Shown: piece after piece, positions 9,196-18,133 of the stretch
How the letters are laid out: every line of letters starts with the position of its first letter
Position numbering within the stretch: the first letter of the stretch is position 1
Assembly: GCF_004519545.1 (NCBI RefSeq)
Contig: NZ_SDKM01000004.1
Location: 62,001 to 126,000 of the forward strand
Direction: 5' to 3'
Length of the DNA: 64,000 nt
Source: Nocardioides guangzhouensis
GTDB lineage: Bacteria > Actinomycetota > Actinomycetes > Propionibacteriales > Nocardioidaceae
The notes under the pieces: generated by a model
Databases searched by the model: none
The model's input: only the letters and a program-made list of their open reading frames with translations
What the model was told of the DNA's origin: nothing
Translations under genes and position numbers: made by a program

Positions 9196-9645
9196 ATGAA
9201 GACCCAGATCCGCCACGAGATCGAGATCGACGCACCGGCCACGGCCGTCTGGGAGGTGCTCACCGACACCGCCGGCTATCCCGGCTGGAACCCGTTCATC
9301 CCGCGTCTGACCGGCGAGCTGAGCGAGGGCGCCCGACTGTCGGTGGTGATCGCCCCTCCGTCAGGACGAGCGATGACCCTGCGGCCCACCGTGCTCTCGG
9401 TCCGCCCCGAACGCGAGCTGCGGTGGCTCGGCCGGCTCCTGGTCCCCGGGCTCTTCGACGGCGAACACGCCTTCACGCTCGAGCGACTGTCGGGCGAGCG
9501 GACCCTCATGGTCCAGAGCGAGCGGTTCCGTGGCGTCCTCGTGCGGCCGCTCCACGTCGCGACCGAGAGAGCCGAGCGTGGATTCGCGCTGATGAACGCG
9601 GCGCTGGCGGCCGAGGTCGCTGCCCGTCGCACCCGCACGCCCTGA
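9196..9645 (+). CDS. SRPBCC (START-like) domain protein
   Basis: The 149-residue protein consists of a single SRPBCC fold (polyketide cyclase/dehydrase-like), starting with KTQIRHEIEIDAPATAVWEV, a typical first strand. It should bind a hydrophobic ligand in a deep pocket; the ligand is unknown. The ATG at 9196 has GAAGGGA upstream. It is under the control of the TetR gene on the other side of the operators and may sense, modify or sequester the same compound. Confidence 0.82.
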   Translation: MKTQIRHEIEIDAPATAVWEVLTDTAGYPGWNPFIPRLTGELSEGARLSVVIAPPSGRAMTLRPTVLSVRPERELRWLGRLLVPGLFDGEHAFTLERLSGERTLMVQSERFRGVLVRPLHVATERAERGFALMNAALAAEVAARRTRTP

Positions 9646-9727
9646 GCCGGCGATCGCGCAATAGCCGCCACGCCGGCCCGGTCCGCCGTACGCTCTCCCG
9701 AGGGGCACAGGGCTGGCAGGAGCTCGC

Positions 9728-11902
9728 TTGGCACCGGAGACAGGGCAGACGGCATCACGGAGCAGCTCGGGTGCTGCCGCCCTGCTGTCGCGCCGCGAGC
9801 CGGTCGCGTACGCCGCCGCGCTGCTGGTCCTGGCGGCGACCTACTACATCGGCGCCCGGGTCGGGCTGACCCTGTCGCTGGTCGAGCAGAACGTGACCCC
9901 GCTCTGGCCCCCGACCGGCATCGCGGTCGCGGCGTTCCTGCTCGGCGGCCGGAGGCTGTGGCCGGCGGTGACCCTGGCCGCGTTCGCGGTGAACCTGCCG
10001 ATCAGCGCGACCCTCGTCGCGGCGGCGGTGACCGCGGTCGGCAACACCCTCGCCCCGCTGGTCGCCGTGGTGCTGCTGGACCGGGTCGGCTTCCGGCGGC
10101 AGCTCGACCGGCACCGCGACGCGCTCTCGATCGTGTTCCTCGGCGCGCTGGCGAGCATGACCGTCAGCGCCACCGTCGGCGCCGGCACGCTGGCGGCCTC
10201 CGACGCCATCACCACCGACCAGCTGCCCAGCGCCTGGGCGGTGTGGTGGACCGGCGACGCGATGGGCGTGCTCGCGGTCGCGCCGTTCCTGCTCTGCCTG
10301 CCGCTGTTCGGAGAGCTGCCGGACTGGTCACCGGCACGCTGGCTCGAGGGCGCCTCGATCCTGGTGCTCGCCGCCGGCACGACCGCGTGGGCGGCGAGCT
10401 CCGACGTGCAGATGCTGTTCCTGGTCCTCCCCCTGCTCGGATGGGCGGCGTGGCGGCTGCAGCTGCGGGGTGCGGCGCCGGCCGCGCTGGTGGTGTCCCT
10501 GGTGGTCACGTGGTCGGCGGCCCGCGAGCACGGCCCGTTCGCGCACGGCACCCTGTTCGAGCAGATGTTCACGCTGCAGAGCTTCAACGCGTGCGTCGCG
10601 CTCACCTCCCTCTTCCTCGCTGCCCTGGTCAGCGAGCGGAACCGGTCCGCGGCCGAGCTCGCCGGTGCCGCGTCCGAGCTCGAGGACCGCGTGCAGCGAC
10701 GGACGGCTGAGCTGTCCGCGGCCAACCAGCGGCTGCTCCAGGAGATCCACGAGCGGTCCGAGGCGCAGGAGCAGCTGAGCCAGGAGGAGGCGCGGACCCG
10801 CCGGGAGCACGAGATCGCCGCCACCCTCCAGCGCAGCCTGCTGCCGGACCGGATCCCCCAGGTCCCCGGTGTCGCGGTGGCCGCACGATACGTCCCGGCC
10901 ACGGGCGACATGTCGGTCGGCGGCGACTGGTACGACGTGATCCAGCTGCCCGACGGCGCGGTCGGCCTCGCCATCGGCGACGTGGCCGGGCACGGGCTCT
11001 CCGCAGCCGCGACCATGGGCCAGGTGCGGATGGCGCTGCGCGCGTACGCCGTCCAGGACCCGTCACCGGTCGCGGTGATGACCGGCGTCCACCACCTCGT
11101 CTCCAACCTCCCGACCTCGGTGATGGTCACCGTGACGTACCTCGTGCTCGACCCGGGCACCCGGACCCTGCGGTTCACGAACGCCGGGCACCCCCCGCCG
11201 CTGCTCTTCGGCGGCGGGGAGAGCACGTACCTCGAGGACGGGTTGTCGCCGCCGCTCGGCGTGACCCCGGACCCGACGTTCACCGAGGTGACGCACGAGG
11301 TGCCCGCCGGGGCGACGCTGGTGCTCTACACCGACGGGCTGGTCGAGCGCCGCCGGGTCTCCATCCAGGAGGGCCTCGACCGACTGGTCGTCGAGTCCGC
11401 CGGTCGCGAGGGCTCGGACGTCGACGTGCTCTGCGACCACCTGCTCACCGCGCTGGTCGACCGCGACAACGTCGCCGACGACATCGCCCTGGTGGCGGTG
11501 CGCCCGGCCGCCCCGGTCGACGGGCCGCTGGAGCTGGTGCTGCCGGCCGAGTCCCGGATGCTCGTCCAGGCACGCCGGGCGCTGCGCCAGTGGCTTCGGG
11601 ACTCGGGGGTCACCGCCGAGGACGAGGGCGACGTGCTGCTCGCGTCCGGGGAGGCGTGCGCGAACGTCGTACGCCACGCCTACGCGGCGGCGCCCGGCGA
11701 GATGCGGCTGCACGCGACCCTCCACGGCGACGACCTCGAGGTGACGGTGATCGACACCGGCCAGTGGCGCGCGCCCGCGGACCGCGGCGGCGGCTGGGGT
11801 CTGCAGCTGATGCAGGGGCTGATGGACGACGTGGACGTGGACCGTACGGCGCGGGGCACGGTGGTCCGGATGCGGCGCCGGCTGCGGGGAGGAACGGCAT
11901 GA
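9728..11902 (+). CDS. MASE1-sensor PP2C phosphatase with fused anti-sigma-like ATPase
   Basis: The 724-residue protein begins with TTG after AGGAG. Residues about 20-300 are a MASE1 membrane sensor with many hydrophobic helices. A coiled coil follows (about 310-355), then a SpoIIE/RsbU-type PP2C phosphatase domain with metal-binding GGDWYD at 398-403. The C-terminal 140 residues are a GHKL ATPase of the RsbW type (Glu642-Ala-Cys-Ala-Asn646 as the N box). So one chain has sensor, phosphatase and kinase parts of the partner-switching pathway. It is coupled by ATGA to a STAS gene, its likely substrate. Confidence 0.88.
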   Translation: MAPETGQTASRSSSGAAALLSRREPVAYAAALLVLAATYYIGARVGLTLSLVEQNVTPLWPPTGIAVAAFLLGGRRLWPAVTLAAFAVNLPISATLVAAAVTAVGNTLAPLVAVVLLDRVGFRRQLDRHRDALSIVFLGALASMTVSATVGAGTLAASDAITTDQLPSAWAVWWTGDAMGVLAVAPFLLCLPLFGELPDWSPARWLEGASILVLAAGTTAWAASSDVQMLFLVLPLLGWAAWRLQLRGAAPAALVVSLVVTWSAAREHGPFAHGTLFEQMFTLQSFNACVALTSLFLAALVSERNRSAAELAGAASELEDRVQRRTAELSAANQRLLQEIHERSEAQEQLSQEEARTRREHEIAATLQRSLLPDRIPQVPGVAVAARYVPATGDMSVGGDWYDVIQLPDGAVGLAIGDVAGHGLSAAATMGQVRMALRAYAVQDPSPVAVMTGVHHLVSNLPTSVMVTVTYLVLDPGTRTLRFTNAGHPPPLLFGGGESTYLEDGLSPPLGVTPDPTFTEVTHEVPAGATLVLYTDGLVERRRVSIQEGLDRLVVESAGREGSDVDVLCDHLLTALVDRDNVADDIALVAVRPAAPVDGPLELVLPAESRMLVQARRALRQWLRDSGVTAEDEGDVLLASGEACANVVRHAYAAAPGEMRLHATLHGDDLEVTVIDTGQWRAPADRGGGWGLQLMQGLMDDVDVDRTARGTVVRMRRRLRGGTA

Positions 11903-12240
11903 GCGAGCTGGCCCGGGTCGAGCCGCTCCCACAGGACGGGTCGGCGGACCACACGGTGGTGCTCAGCGTCACCGGTGAGATCGACCTGTCCAACGCCGAG
12001 CAGGTGCGCGACGCGATCGGCGCCGCTCTCCCGGTCGAGGCGGCGGTGCTGGTGGTCGACCTGAGCGGCACGCAGTACCTCGACAGTGCCGGGATCGCGA
12101 TGCTGTTCCGGCTGGCCGAGCGGCTGGGCTGGAGCCGGCAGGAGCTGCACCTGGTGGTGCCGCCGGACGCGCCGATCCGGGCGGCGATCCGGATCACCCA
12201 CCTGGACACGGTGATCACCGTGCACGACGCGCTGGCCTGA
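11899..12240 (+). CDS. STAS-domain anti-sigma factor antagonist
   Basis: The 113-residue protein is a single STAS domain with the phosphorylatable serine at Ser63 in LDSAG. GGAGG precedes the ATG, and the start overlaps the stop of the phosphatase/ATPase gene. It would be phosphorylated by the ATPase domain and dephosphorylated by the PP2C domain of that protein, releasing or capturing a sigma-factor regulator elsewhere. No sigma factor is encoded next to it. Confidence 0.9.
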   Translation: MSELARVEPLPQDGSADHTVVLSVTGEIDLSNAEQVRDAIGAALPVEAAVLVVDLSGTQYLDSAGIAMLFRLAERLGWSRQELHLVVPPDAPIRAAIRITHLDTVITVHDALA

Positions 12241-12338
12241 GCGGGCCCCCTCAGCCGAGCGCGGCGAGCTTGGACTCGAGCACACACTCACGTCGAACGG
12301 TGAGGCGCGAGATCGACACCGCCCGCGGACCTTCTTCG

Positions 12339-15275
12339 TCAGCCCCAGAGGTGCTCGACGACCCGGGCGGCGGCGTGCCCGTCCTGGTCCGCGTTGTACG
12401 TCGCGTTGAAGCGGGCCAGGTCGTCGGCGTACGCGGTGCGCAGGGCCGGCAGGTCGCGGAGCAGCGTGACGGCCTCGTCGGTGGTCGCCACCAGCGGGCC
12501 GGGCGCGGAGTCGGTGAACGGGTAGAGGAAGCCGCGGCCGGTGCCGGAGTACCGGTCGAGGTCGGGCACCAGGAAGACCATCGGGGTGCCGGTGAGCGCG
12601 AGGTCGAACCGCATCGATGTGTAGTCGAGCACGGCGGCGTCGGCGGCCAGCACCAGGTCGTTGACCTCGGGGTAGGTGGTCACGTCGAGGACCCGGGCAC
12701 CGGCGCCGGTGCGGCCGGGCTCGTGGAAGCGGTGCCCGCGCAGCAGCAGGACGTGACCGTCGCCGAGGGCCCGCGCCGCGCGCGGCACGTCGAGGTGGGT
12801 GACCATCGGCGCGGCCCGGAAGTTGGTGGCCACGTCGTCGCGCCAGGTCGGCGCGTGCAGCACGGCCACCTGGTCGTCGTGCAGCCCGAGCCGGGCCCGC
12901 GCTGCCGCGCGTCGCTCGGCGGCGCCCGGACCGACCAGCGCGTCGTCGCGGGGGTAGCCCCGGTTCAGGATCGTGCCCTCGTAGGCGTACTGCTCCCGGT
13001 AGTGCACGTCCATCGCCGGCGTCGGCGTCAGCGCGACCGTCCAGTTGCCGGCGGTGTTGGCGAGCTGGAGGGCGAGCCGCAGCGGCGAGTGGTTCTTGGA
13101 GCGCCACAGGTCGAGCCCCATCGACTTCGACGGGTAGCCGTGGAAGGTCTGCACGAGCCGCTGCCCGGGGCGGGTGCGGAAGAACCGGTCGGTCTCCACG
13201 TTGGAGACCACGGTCCCGGCGGTGGCCAGCGCGTCGTACCACGCGCGGCTGCGCAGCAGCACCGGCTCGACCCCGGGCGGCGGCAGCACGGAGCGGTCGG
13301 CCACCACCCAGCGGGTGCGCACGTCGGGGTGTCGGTGTCGCAGCTCCTCGAGGATCGCGCGCGGGCTGTCGGTGGCCCCGGTGCCGGCGTACGACGAGAA
13401 CAGGGCGAGGCCGGGGTCCACCGGCCGGTCGGTGACGACGTACGCGGACCGCAGGCGCTGCTGCGCCCAGGGGCCCAGCTCGTCGTCGGCGAGCGGCGGC
13501 TGGAGCTGGAGCAGCAGCTGGCCACGCAGCCCGCGCAGCAGCCGGGCCCGGTGGTCGGGGGCGTCGAGGTCGTACGGCGTCCGGGCCACCAGGCCCGGGG
13601 ACAGCGCCAGCTCTCCCCCGCGGCCGGCGACCGGGCCGCGCGGCCGCCACGTCACGTGCCAGGTGCCGGCCGGAAGTGCGCGGGACCCGAGGCCCCAGTC
13701 GTCGACCACCAGCGGGAACCGGGCGGCGACCGTGCCCTCCGGCTCGCGCTCGAGGGTGGCCGGCACCCGCCGAGCGCCGAGGCAGAGGTCGAGCTCGCCG
13801 ACCGGCCCCTCGGCGACCCGGACCACCAGGTCGTCGCCGACCTCGACCGACACGGCGTACGGCGCGGCCGGGCGTGACGCGGCGCCCGGCCCGGCGCCGG
13901 CCTCGACCACCAGCCCCTCGGCCGGGTCCCAGGACAGGCGGGCCGGCGCGTCCGGGGAGTCGGCGAGGACGCCTGCGGAGCCGCGCTCGTCGCGGTCGGT
14001 GAGCGGCCCGGCCAGCATCAGGCCGGCGACGTCCAGCGTCACCTCGACCCGCCAGCGACCGGCCCGGTCGAGCGCCGCGACGGGCAGGTCGACCCGCACC
14101 GCGCCGGAGTCGTGGTTCTGGAAGGCGGTCCCCAGGTGACGGGTGGCGGCCGGGTCGGGCGCTGGGGTCACCGGGAGCGCGACCTCGTGCCCGGAGGCGT
14201 GCACGGCGCGCGCGGTCACCGTGGGAGCGTGCTCGGCGAGGTCGACCCACCGGACGCTCGCGAAGACGGTCAGCCCCCAGCCACCCGCCACGGGCACCGC
14301 CCGGCGCAGGGACGCCTCTAGGCGCACCGGCATCGCGAGCACGTCGGAGGGCACGTCGACGCCCGGCACCGGGAGCTCGGCCAGGACCGTGCCGTCCTCC
14401 ACCCGCGTCGGGAGCTGACCGCGGGTGAACCAGCGGTCGACGGTGAGCCGGCTCATCGCCTCGTGGTGGCCGTGCGCGACCAGCCAGAGGCGCAACCGGT
14501 CCTCGACCCCGAGGTCCGCGAGGACCGCCACCGGGACCCTGCGCAGGGCGTCGGCCAGGGCCGCGACGTCCGTCGGGTCCGCGTGCTCGAGGTCGTCGAG
14601 GAACGCGCCGCCGACCGAGTCCAGCAGATCGGCGAGCCACGGTGCGTCGGGGCGGGCGGCGACGAGCCGGGCCAGGTCCGCGACCTCGCCGGCGACCGGC
14701 GGGACGGTGCCGAACGGCGTCGCCCACGGCCCCGCGTCGTGCCCGACCACGGTCAGGTCCGCGGCAGGGGGAGTGTCCGGGAGCGCGGCGTGCGGGAACC
14801 GGCCGTGGGCGGGGTCGAACGTCGGCACGGAGCCGCGCCGCCAGAGCAGCCGGGACGCGTCGGAGGCCGCCCCCCGCCCGGCCACGACCGGGTCCGGGGA
14901 CGCGGTCAGCCGGGTCGCGAGATCCTCCACCGCGCCGGCGTCGACGCGTTGCGTCGCGTCGACGAGGAGGACCAGGTCGCGGTGCGCCCCGGTCACGCCG
15001 GCGTTGCGGGCGTCGTTCCCGGTGGATGCAGGCCGGAGCACGCGCGCCCCACGGCCGTCGAGGACCGGCGGCGGATCGTCGCCCCACGGTGCGACCAGCA
15101 CCTCGGCACCGGACGGCAGGGAGTCCAGGCAGTCGGCCAGCCGGCCGGCCTGGCGTGGCCCGACCACGACGACGACGCTCAGCGAGGGTCGCCGCCGCCG
15201 CGGGAGTCGCGCCCGCACGCGTCGCCTCGCCCTGCCCAGCACGCTCGTCCTCTCGTCCCGGTGTCCCGGGCTCAC
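12339..15275 (-). CDS. TagF/TarL-like CDP-polyol phosphotransferase with N-terminal glycosyltransferase-like domain
   Basis: The 978-residue protein begins with a GT-A-like domain (about residues 25-110; LSVVVVVGPRQAGRLADCLDSL), a long middle region probably of beta-sandwich type (about 280-560), and ends with a CDP-glycerol glycerophosphotransferase domain (about 620-975). The catalytic segment QTFHGYPSKSMGLD contains His712, as in TagF. Given the CDP-ribitol synthase at 7147, the polymer may be ribitol phosphate rather than glycerol phosphate, but the substrate cannot be read from sequence. It starts with GTG at 15275 and ends 98 bp from the convergent STAS gene. Confidence 0.83.
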   Translation of the reverse strand: MSPGHRDERTSVLGRARRRVRARLPRRRRPSLSVVVVVGPRQAGRLADCLDSLPSGAEVLVAPWGDDPPPVLDGRGARVLRPASTGNDARNAGVTGAHRDLVLLVDATQRVDAGAVEDLATRLTASPDPVVAGRGAASDASRLLWRRGSVPTFDPAHGRFPHAALPDTPPAADLTVVGHDAGPWATPFGTVPPVAGEVADLARLVAARPDAPWLADLLDSVGGAFLDDLEHADPTDVAALADALRRVPVAVLADLGVEDRLRLWLVAHGHHEAMSRLTVDRWFTRGQLPTRVEDGTVLAELPVPGVDVPSDVLAMPVRLEASLRRAVPVAGGWGLTVFASVRWVDLAEHAPTVTARAVHASGHEVALPVTPAPDPAATRHLGTAFQNHDSGAVRVDLPVAALDRAGRWRVEVTLDVAGLMLAGPLTDRDERGSAGVLADSPDAPARLSWDPAEGLVVEAGAGPGAASRPAAPYAVSVEVGDDLVVRVAEGPVGELDLCLGARRVPATLEREPEGTVAARFPLVVDDWGLGSRALPAGTWHVTWRPRGPVAGRGGELALSPGLVARTPYDLDAPDHRARLLRGLRGQLLLQLQPPLADDELGPWAQQRLRSAYVVTDRPVDPGLALFSSYAGTGATDSPRAILEELRHRHPDVRTRWVVADRSVLPPPGVEPVLLRSRAWYDALATAGTVVSNVETDRFFRTRPGQRLVQTFHGYPSKSMGLDLWRSKNHSPLRLALQLANTAGNWTVALTPTPAMDVHYREQYAYEGTILNRGYPRDDALVGPGAAERRAAARARLGLHDDQVAVLHAPTWRDDVATNFRAAPMVTHLDVPRAARALGDGHVLLLRGHRFHEPGRTGAGARVLDVTTYPEVNDLVLAADAAVLDYTSMRFDLALTGTPMVFLVPDLDRYSGTGRGFLYPFTDSAPGPLVATTDEAVTLLRDLPALRTAYADDLARFNATYNADQDGHAAARVVEHLWG

Positions 15276-15285
15276 ATGGTAGGAG

Positions 15286-17124
15286 TCAGCGCCGGGCGAC
15301 GACCCGGCAGAGCACGGGATCCTCCCCCTTGTACGGGGAGAGCCCCCGCGACTCCTCGAAGTGGAGCACCTCGAATCCCAGGTCGACCAGGGACAGGCGG
15401 AACGTCTCGGCGTTCTGGAAGCGCCGGTAGTGCCGTGAGTGGACCTTCGCCTGGTTCTCGTCCTTGTCGGTGCGGAACTCCGCCACCAACCAGTCCCCCG
15501 GGCGGGCGTGGGCGTCGATCGCCGCCATCAGGCCGGCCTGCGCGACCTCGGGGATCGCGTGCAGGAAGAAGCGCATGTAGAAGGCGACCGGCTCCGAGCC
15601 GGTGGCGGTGAACTCGTCGAGCGCGCGGCCGAGGTCGTCGATGTCCGTGACGTCGCAGGTCCGGAACCGGACCCGGTCGTCGATCCCTCGCTCGGCTGCC
15701 TGCGAGGACGCGTGCTCGATGCCGACCGGCGACTGGTCGACGCCGAGGACCCGGCGACCCGCGCCGCCGAAGGCGCAGGAGTCGCGCCCGTCTCCGCAGC
15801 CGATGTCCAGCACGTTCTGCGCCATCTCGGGCCAGGCGTTGACGAACTCGAAGAACGTCGAGCCCGACGTGTACCGGTTGTGGCTGTAGAAGTTCGCCCA
15901 GTAGACCTTCGTCCTCTGGGCGGTGGTCAGCAGGCCGTCGGGAGCGGAGTCGGTGCGCTCGAGGTCCCAGGTGAACCCGGGCTTGGGGTTGCGCCAGTCG
16001 TCTCCGTAGAGGTGCGCGACCATCTGCACGTCGTTGGCGGGCACCAGGCCATCGCCACCGGGCAGGGTGACCGGCTTGGTGCCCTTCCAGTCGTCGCGGG
16101 TGACCGTCCCGGTGCCGGCCACGCCGAACGGGAACCGCAGGGCTCCGGACCGGTCGAACCAGGTGTGGAAGATGTCGATGCGTCGCGACGGGTCCTCGGC
16201 GTCGTGGACGTGCAGCGCGAACGGGTGGGCGACCACGTCGAACCCGTGCTCGATGAGGGCCAGGGCGATCCGCTGCAGCTCGTCCGCGGCGGCCTCGCCG
16301 GTGTCGTGCCGGGAGACGTACGCCGCGTCGAAGTCGACGTCGTGACCGATCCAGCCGCCCTCGCGCACCGCGCCCAGCAACGTCCCGTAGACGAAGAACA
16401 GCTCGACGTCGAACTCCTCCTGGAGCACCTTCGCGGTCTGGTGGTAGAGACGGAGGACCGCCTGCTGCCAGGCGGTGTCGAGCTTCTTGGACAGCTCGAT
16501 GGTGCCGAACTGGGTCAGCACGTGTCCCTGGTCCAGCTTCTCCCGCAGCTCAGCCACGGTGTGCTTGCCCTTCTGTCGCGGAGTGAGGTACATGCCGTGC
16601 CCGTTGATCGGCAGGGGGTTGCCCTGGACGCGCACGGTGATCCTTGTGCCGGGTCGGACGTAGGCCCAGAGCCCGTGCACCCGGAACGAGAACGTCCGCA
16701 CCTGTCGCAGGGAGTTGCGGCGGTCACCGCGCGGACGGGGGATCGCCGGGTCCTTGCGCTTGCGCTGGGTGGGGCGCGCAGCCGCCGGAGCGGCGGACGG
16801 CGGGGCGTCCCGACGCCCGCGTCCCGCCTTGACGCCCGACATGCTGTCGTCCGGCGTGGCGTACGTCGAGGCGACCCTCAGGCGGCCGACGTGCAGGTGG
16901 ACGCGGAGCGGGGGCGCCTCGGCGGGGACGGACACCCACCCGACCACGTGCTGCCGGGTGACCGTCTCGACCACGCCCGGCACCCGGGCTCCAGCGCCGG
17001 AGGTGCCGGCGCCCGACGGGCGGCCGCGGTCACCGGCCACCCTGCTGCGCACGGCGCGCACGACCCTCTCAAGACTCGCCTTCACAGCCACATTCCTCGC
17101 GCTCGGGGCCGTCTGCACGCGCAC
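15286..17124 (-). CDS. LicD-like phosphotransferase fused to a SAM methyltransferase
   Basis: The 612-residue protein has three parts. Residues 1-180 are basic with no clear domain. Residues about 215-370 resemble LicD nucleotidyltransferase-fold proteins, with GTLLG at 247-251 and the metal-binding Asp262/Asp264 in GHDVDFD. Residues about 420-610 are a class I methyltransferase, with VLDIGCGDG at 438-446. LicD proteins add phosphocholine or similar groups to wall polymers. The gene lies 10 bp upstream of the TagF-like gene in the same direction, so polymer decoration is likely. GTG 17124 follows GAAAGG. Confidence 0.8.
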   Translation of the reverse strand: MRVQTAPSARNVAVKASLERVVRAVRSRVAGDRGRPSGAGTSGAGARVPGVVETVTRQHVVGWVSVPAEAPPLRVHLHVGRLRVASTYATPDDSMSGVKAGRGRRDAPPSAAPAAARPTQRKRKDPAIPRPRGDRRNSLRQVRTFSFRVHGLWAYVRPGTRITVRVQGNPLPINGHGMYLTPRQKGKHTVAELREKLDQGHVLTQFGTIELSKKLDTAWQQAVLRLYHQTAKVLQEEFDVELFFVYGTLLGAVREGGWIGHDVDFDAAYVSRHDTGEAAADELQRIALALIEHGFDVVAHPFALHVHDAEDPSRRIDIFHTWFDRSGALRFPFGVAGTGTVTRDDWKGTKPVTLPGGDGLVPANDVQMVAHLYGDDWRNPKPGFTWDLERTDSAPDGLLTTAQRTKVYWANFYSHNRYTSGSTFFEFVNAWPEMAQNVLDIGCGDGRDSCAFGGAGRRVLGVDQSPVGIEHASSQAAERGIDDRVRFRTCDVTDIDDLGRALDEFTATGSEPVAFYMRFFLHAIPEVAQAGLMAAIDAHARPGDWLVAEFRTDKDENQAKVHSRHYRRFQNAETFRLSLVDLGFEVLHFEESRGLSPYKGEDPVLCRVVARR

Positions 17125-17188
17125 CGGCCGCCTTTCGGTCGGCTCACCTTAGTGCACAGGCACCTGACACCCCGTGACGTGGGGCCGG

Positions 17189-18133
17189 TCACAGCAGGGC
17201 GTTCTGCTCCAGGTAGTCGCGGGCGACGTCCTCGGGCTTCTCGCGGTCCACGGTGACCCGGGTGTTCAGCTCGGCCAGGGTGCGGGTGTCCAGGGTCGCC
17301 ATCAGCTCGTTGAGCACCTCGCGCACGTCCCGGTGGTCCTTCAGCCAGGCGGTGTTCACCGCGGGCACGAGGTTCTGGGCCGGCTGGATCGCCTTGTCGT
17401 CCTCGAGCAGCACCAGGCCGTCCGCGGCCAGGGTGCCGTCGGTGGTGGCGGTGAGACCGAGCTGGGACTCGCCGTCCTTCACCGAGTTCTTGGTCTGGGC
17501 GCCCCCGAAGCCGAGTGGCAGGATCTTGGTGACCTTGATGCCGTAGACCGTGGTCAGGCCTCCCTCGCAGTCGGGTCGTCCCTTGCAGTCGGGAGCGGCG
17601 GCCAGCACCACGGACTTGCCCTCGAGGTCGGAGAGCTTGGTGACCCCGTTGTCGTCGGCGTACTTCTGGGTGACGAAGAACGCGTTGGTGTCGGTCGCCG
17701 CGGACGGGTCGAGCAGGGTGATGCCCGCGTCGTCGAGCAGCTGCTTGCCGGCGCTGATGGACTCCGCCGCGTCGGAGGTGGTGATCGGCTCGGCGTTTGC
17801 GCCGTTGGCGTTGGTGTTCAGCAGGTCCAGGATGCCACCGGTGTACTCCGGCGCGATCTGCACGTTGCCCTTCTCGAGCTCGCCGAGGTACTGGTCGCGG
17901 CTCTCGACGAGCTTCTGCTCCACGGAGTACCCCTCCTTCTCGAGGAGCAGCTGGTACATGCTGGCGACCAGCGCCGCCTCGTCGAAGGCCTGCCCGGAGA
18001 GGACGACCTTGCCCTTGTCGCCGCCTCCGCTGCTGCCGTTGCCGTCGTCTCCGAGGTCGTCACTGGCGCAGGACGCGGCGCCCATCGCCAGCACCGAGAC
18101 CAGGGCCGCTGCCAGGATCCGTCGAGCCTTCAT
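17189..18133 (-). CDS. osmoprotectant (glycine betaine/choline) ABC transporter substrate-binding lipoprotein
   Basis: The 314-residue protein starts with a lipoprotein signal peptide and lipobox GAASC, so it should be anchored outside the membrane. The mature part matches OpuCC/OsmF-type binding proteins, with KVVLSGQAFDEAAL near the start and the segment IAPEYTGG. It is encoded as the last gene of the leftward group and overlaps the upstream permease gene by 74 bp. I chose ATG 18133 because AAGG lies eight bases before it; an ATG two codons earlier is too close to that site. Confidence 0.87.
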   Translation of the reverse strand: MKARRILAAALVSVLAMGAASCASDDLGDDGNGSSGGGDKGKVVLSGQAFDEAALVASMYQLLLEKEGYSVEQKLVESRDQYLGELEKGNVQIAPEYTGGILDLLNTNANGANAEPITTSDAAESISAGKQLLDDAGITLLDPSAATDTNAFFVTQKYADDNGVTKLSDLEGKSVVLAAAPDCKGRPDCEGGLTTVYGIKVTKILPLGFGGAQTKNSVKDGESQLGLTATTDGTLAADGLVLLEDDKAIQPAQNLVPAVNTAWLKDHRDVREVLNELMATLDTRTLAELNTRVTVDREKPEDVARDYLEQNALL

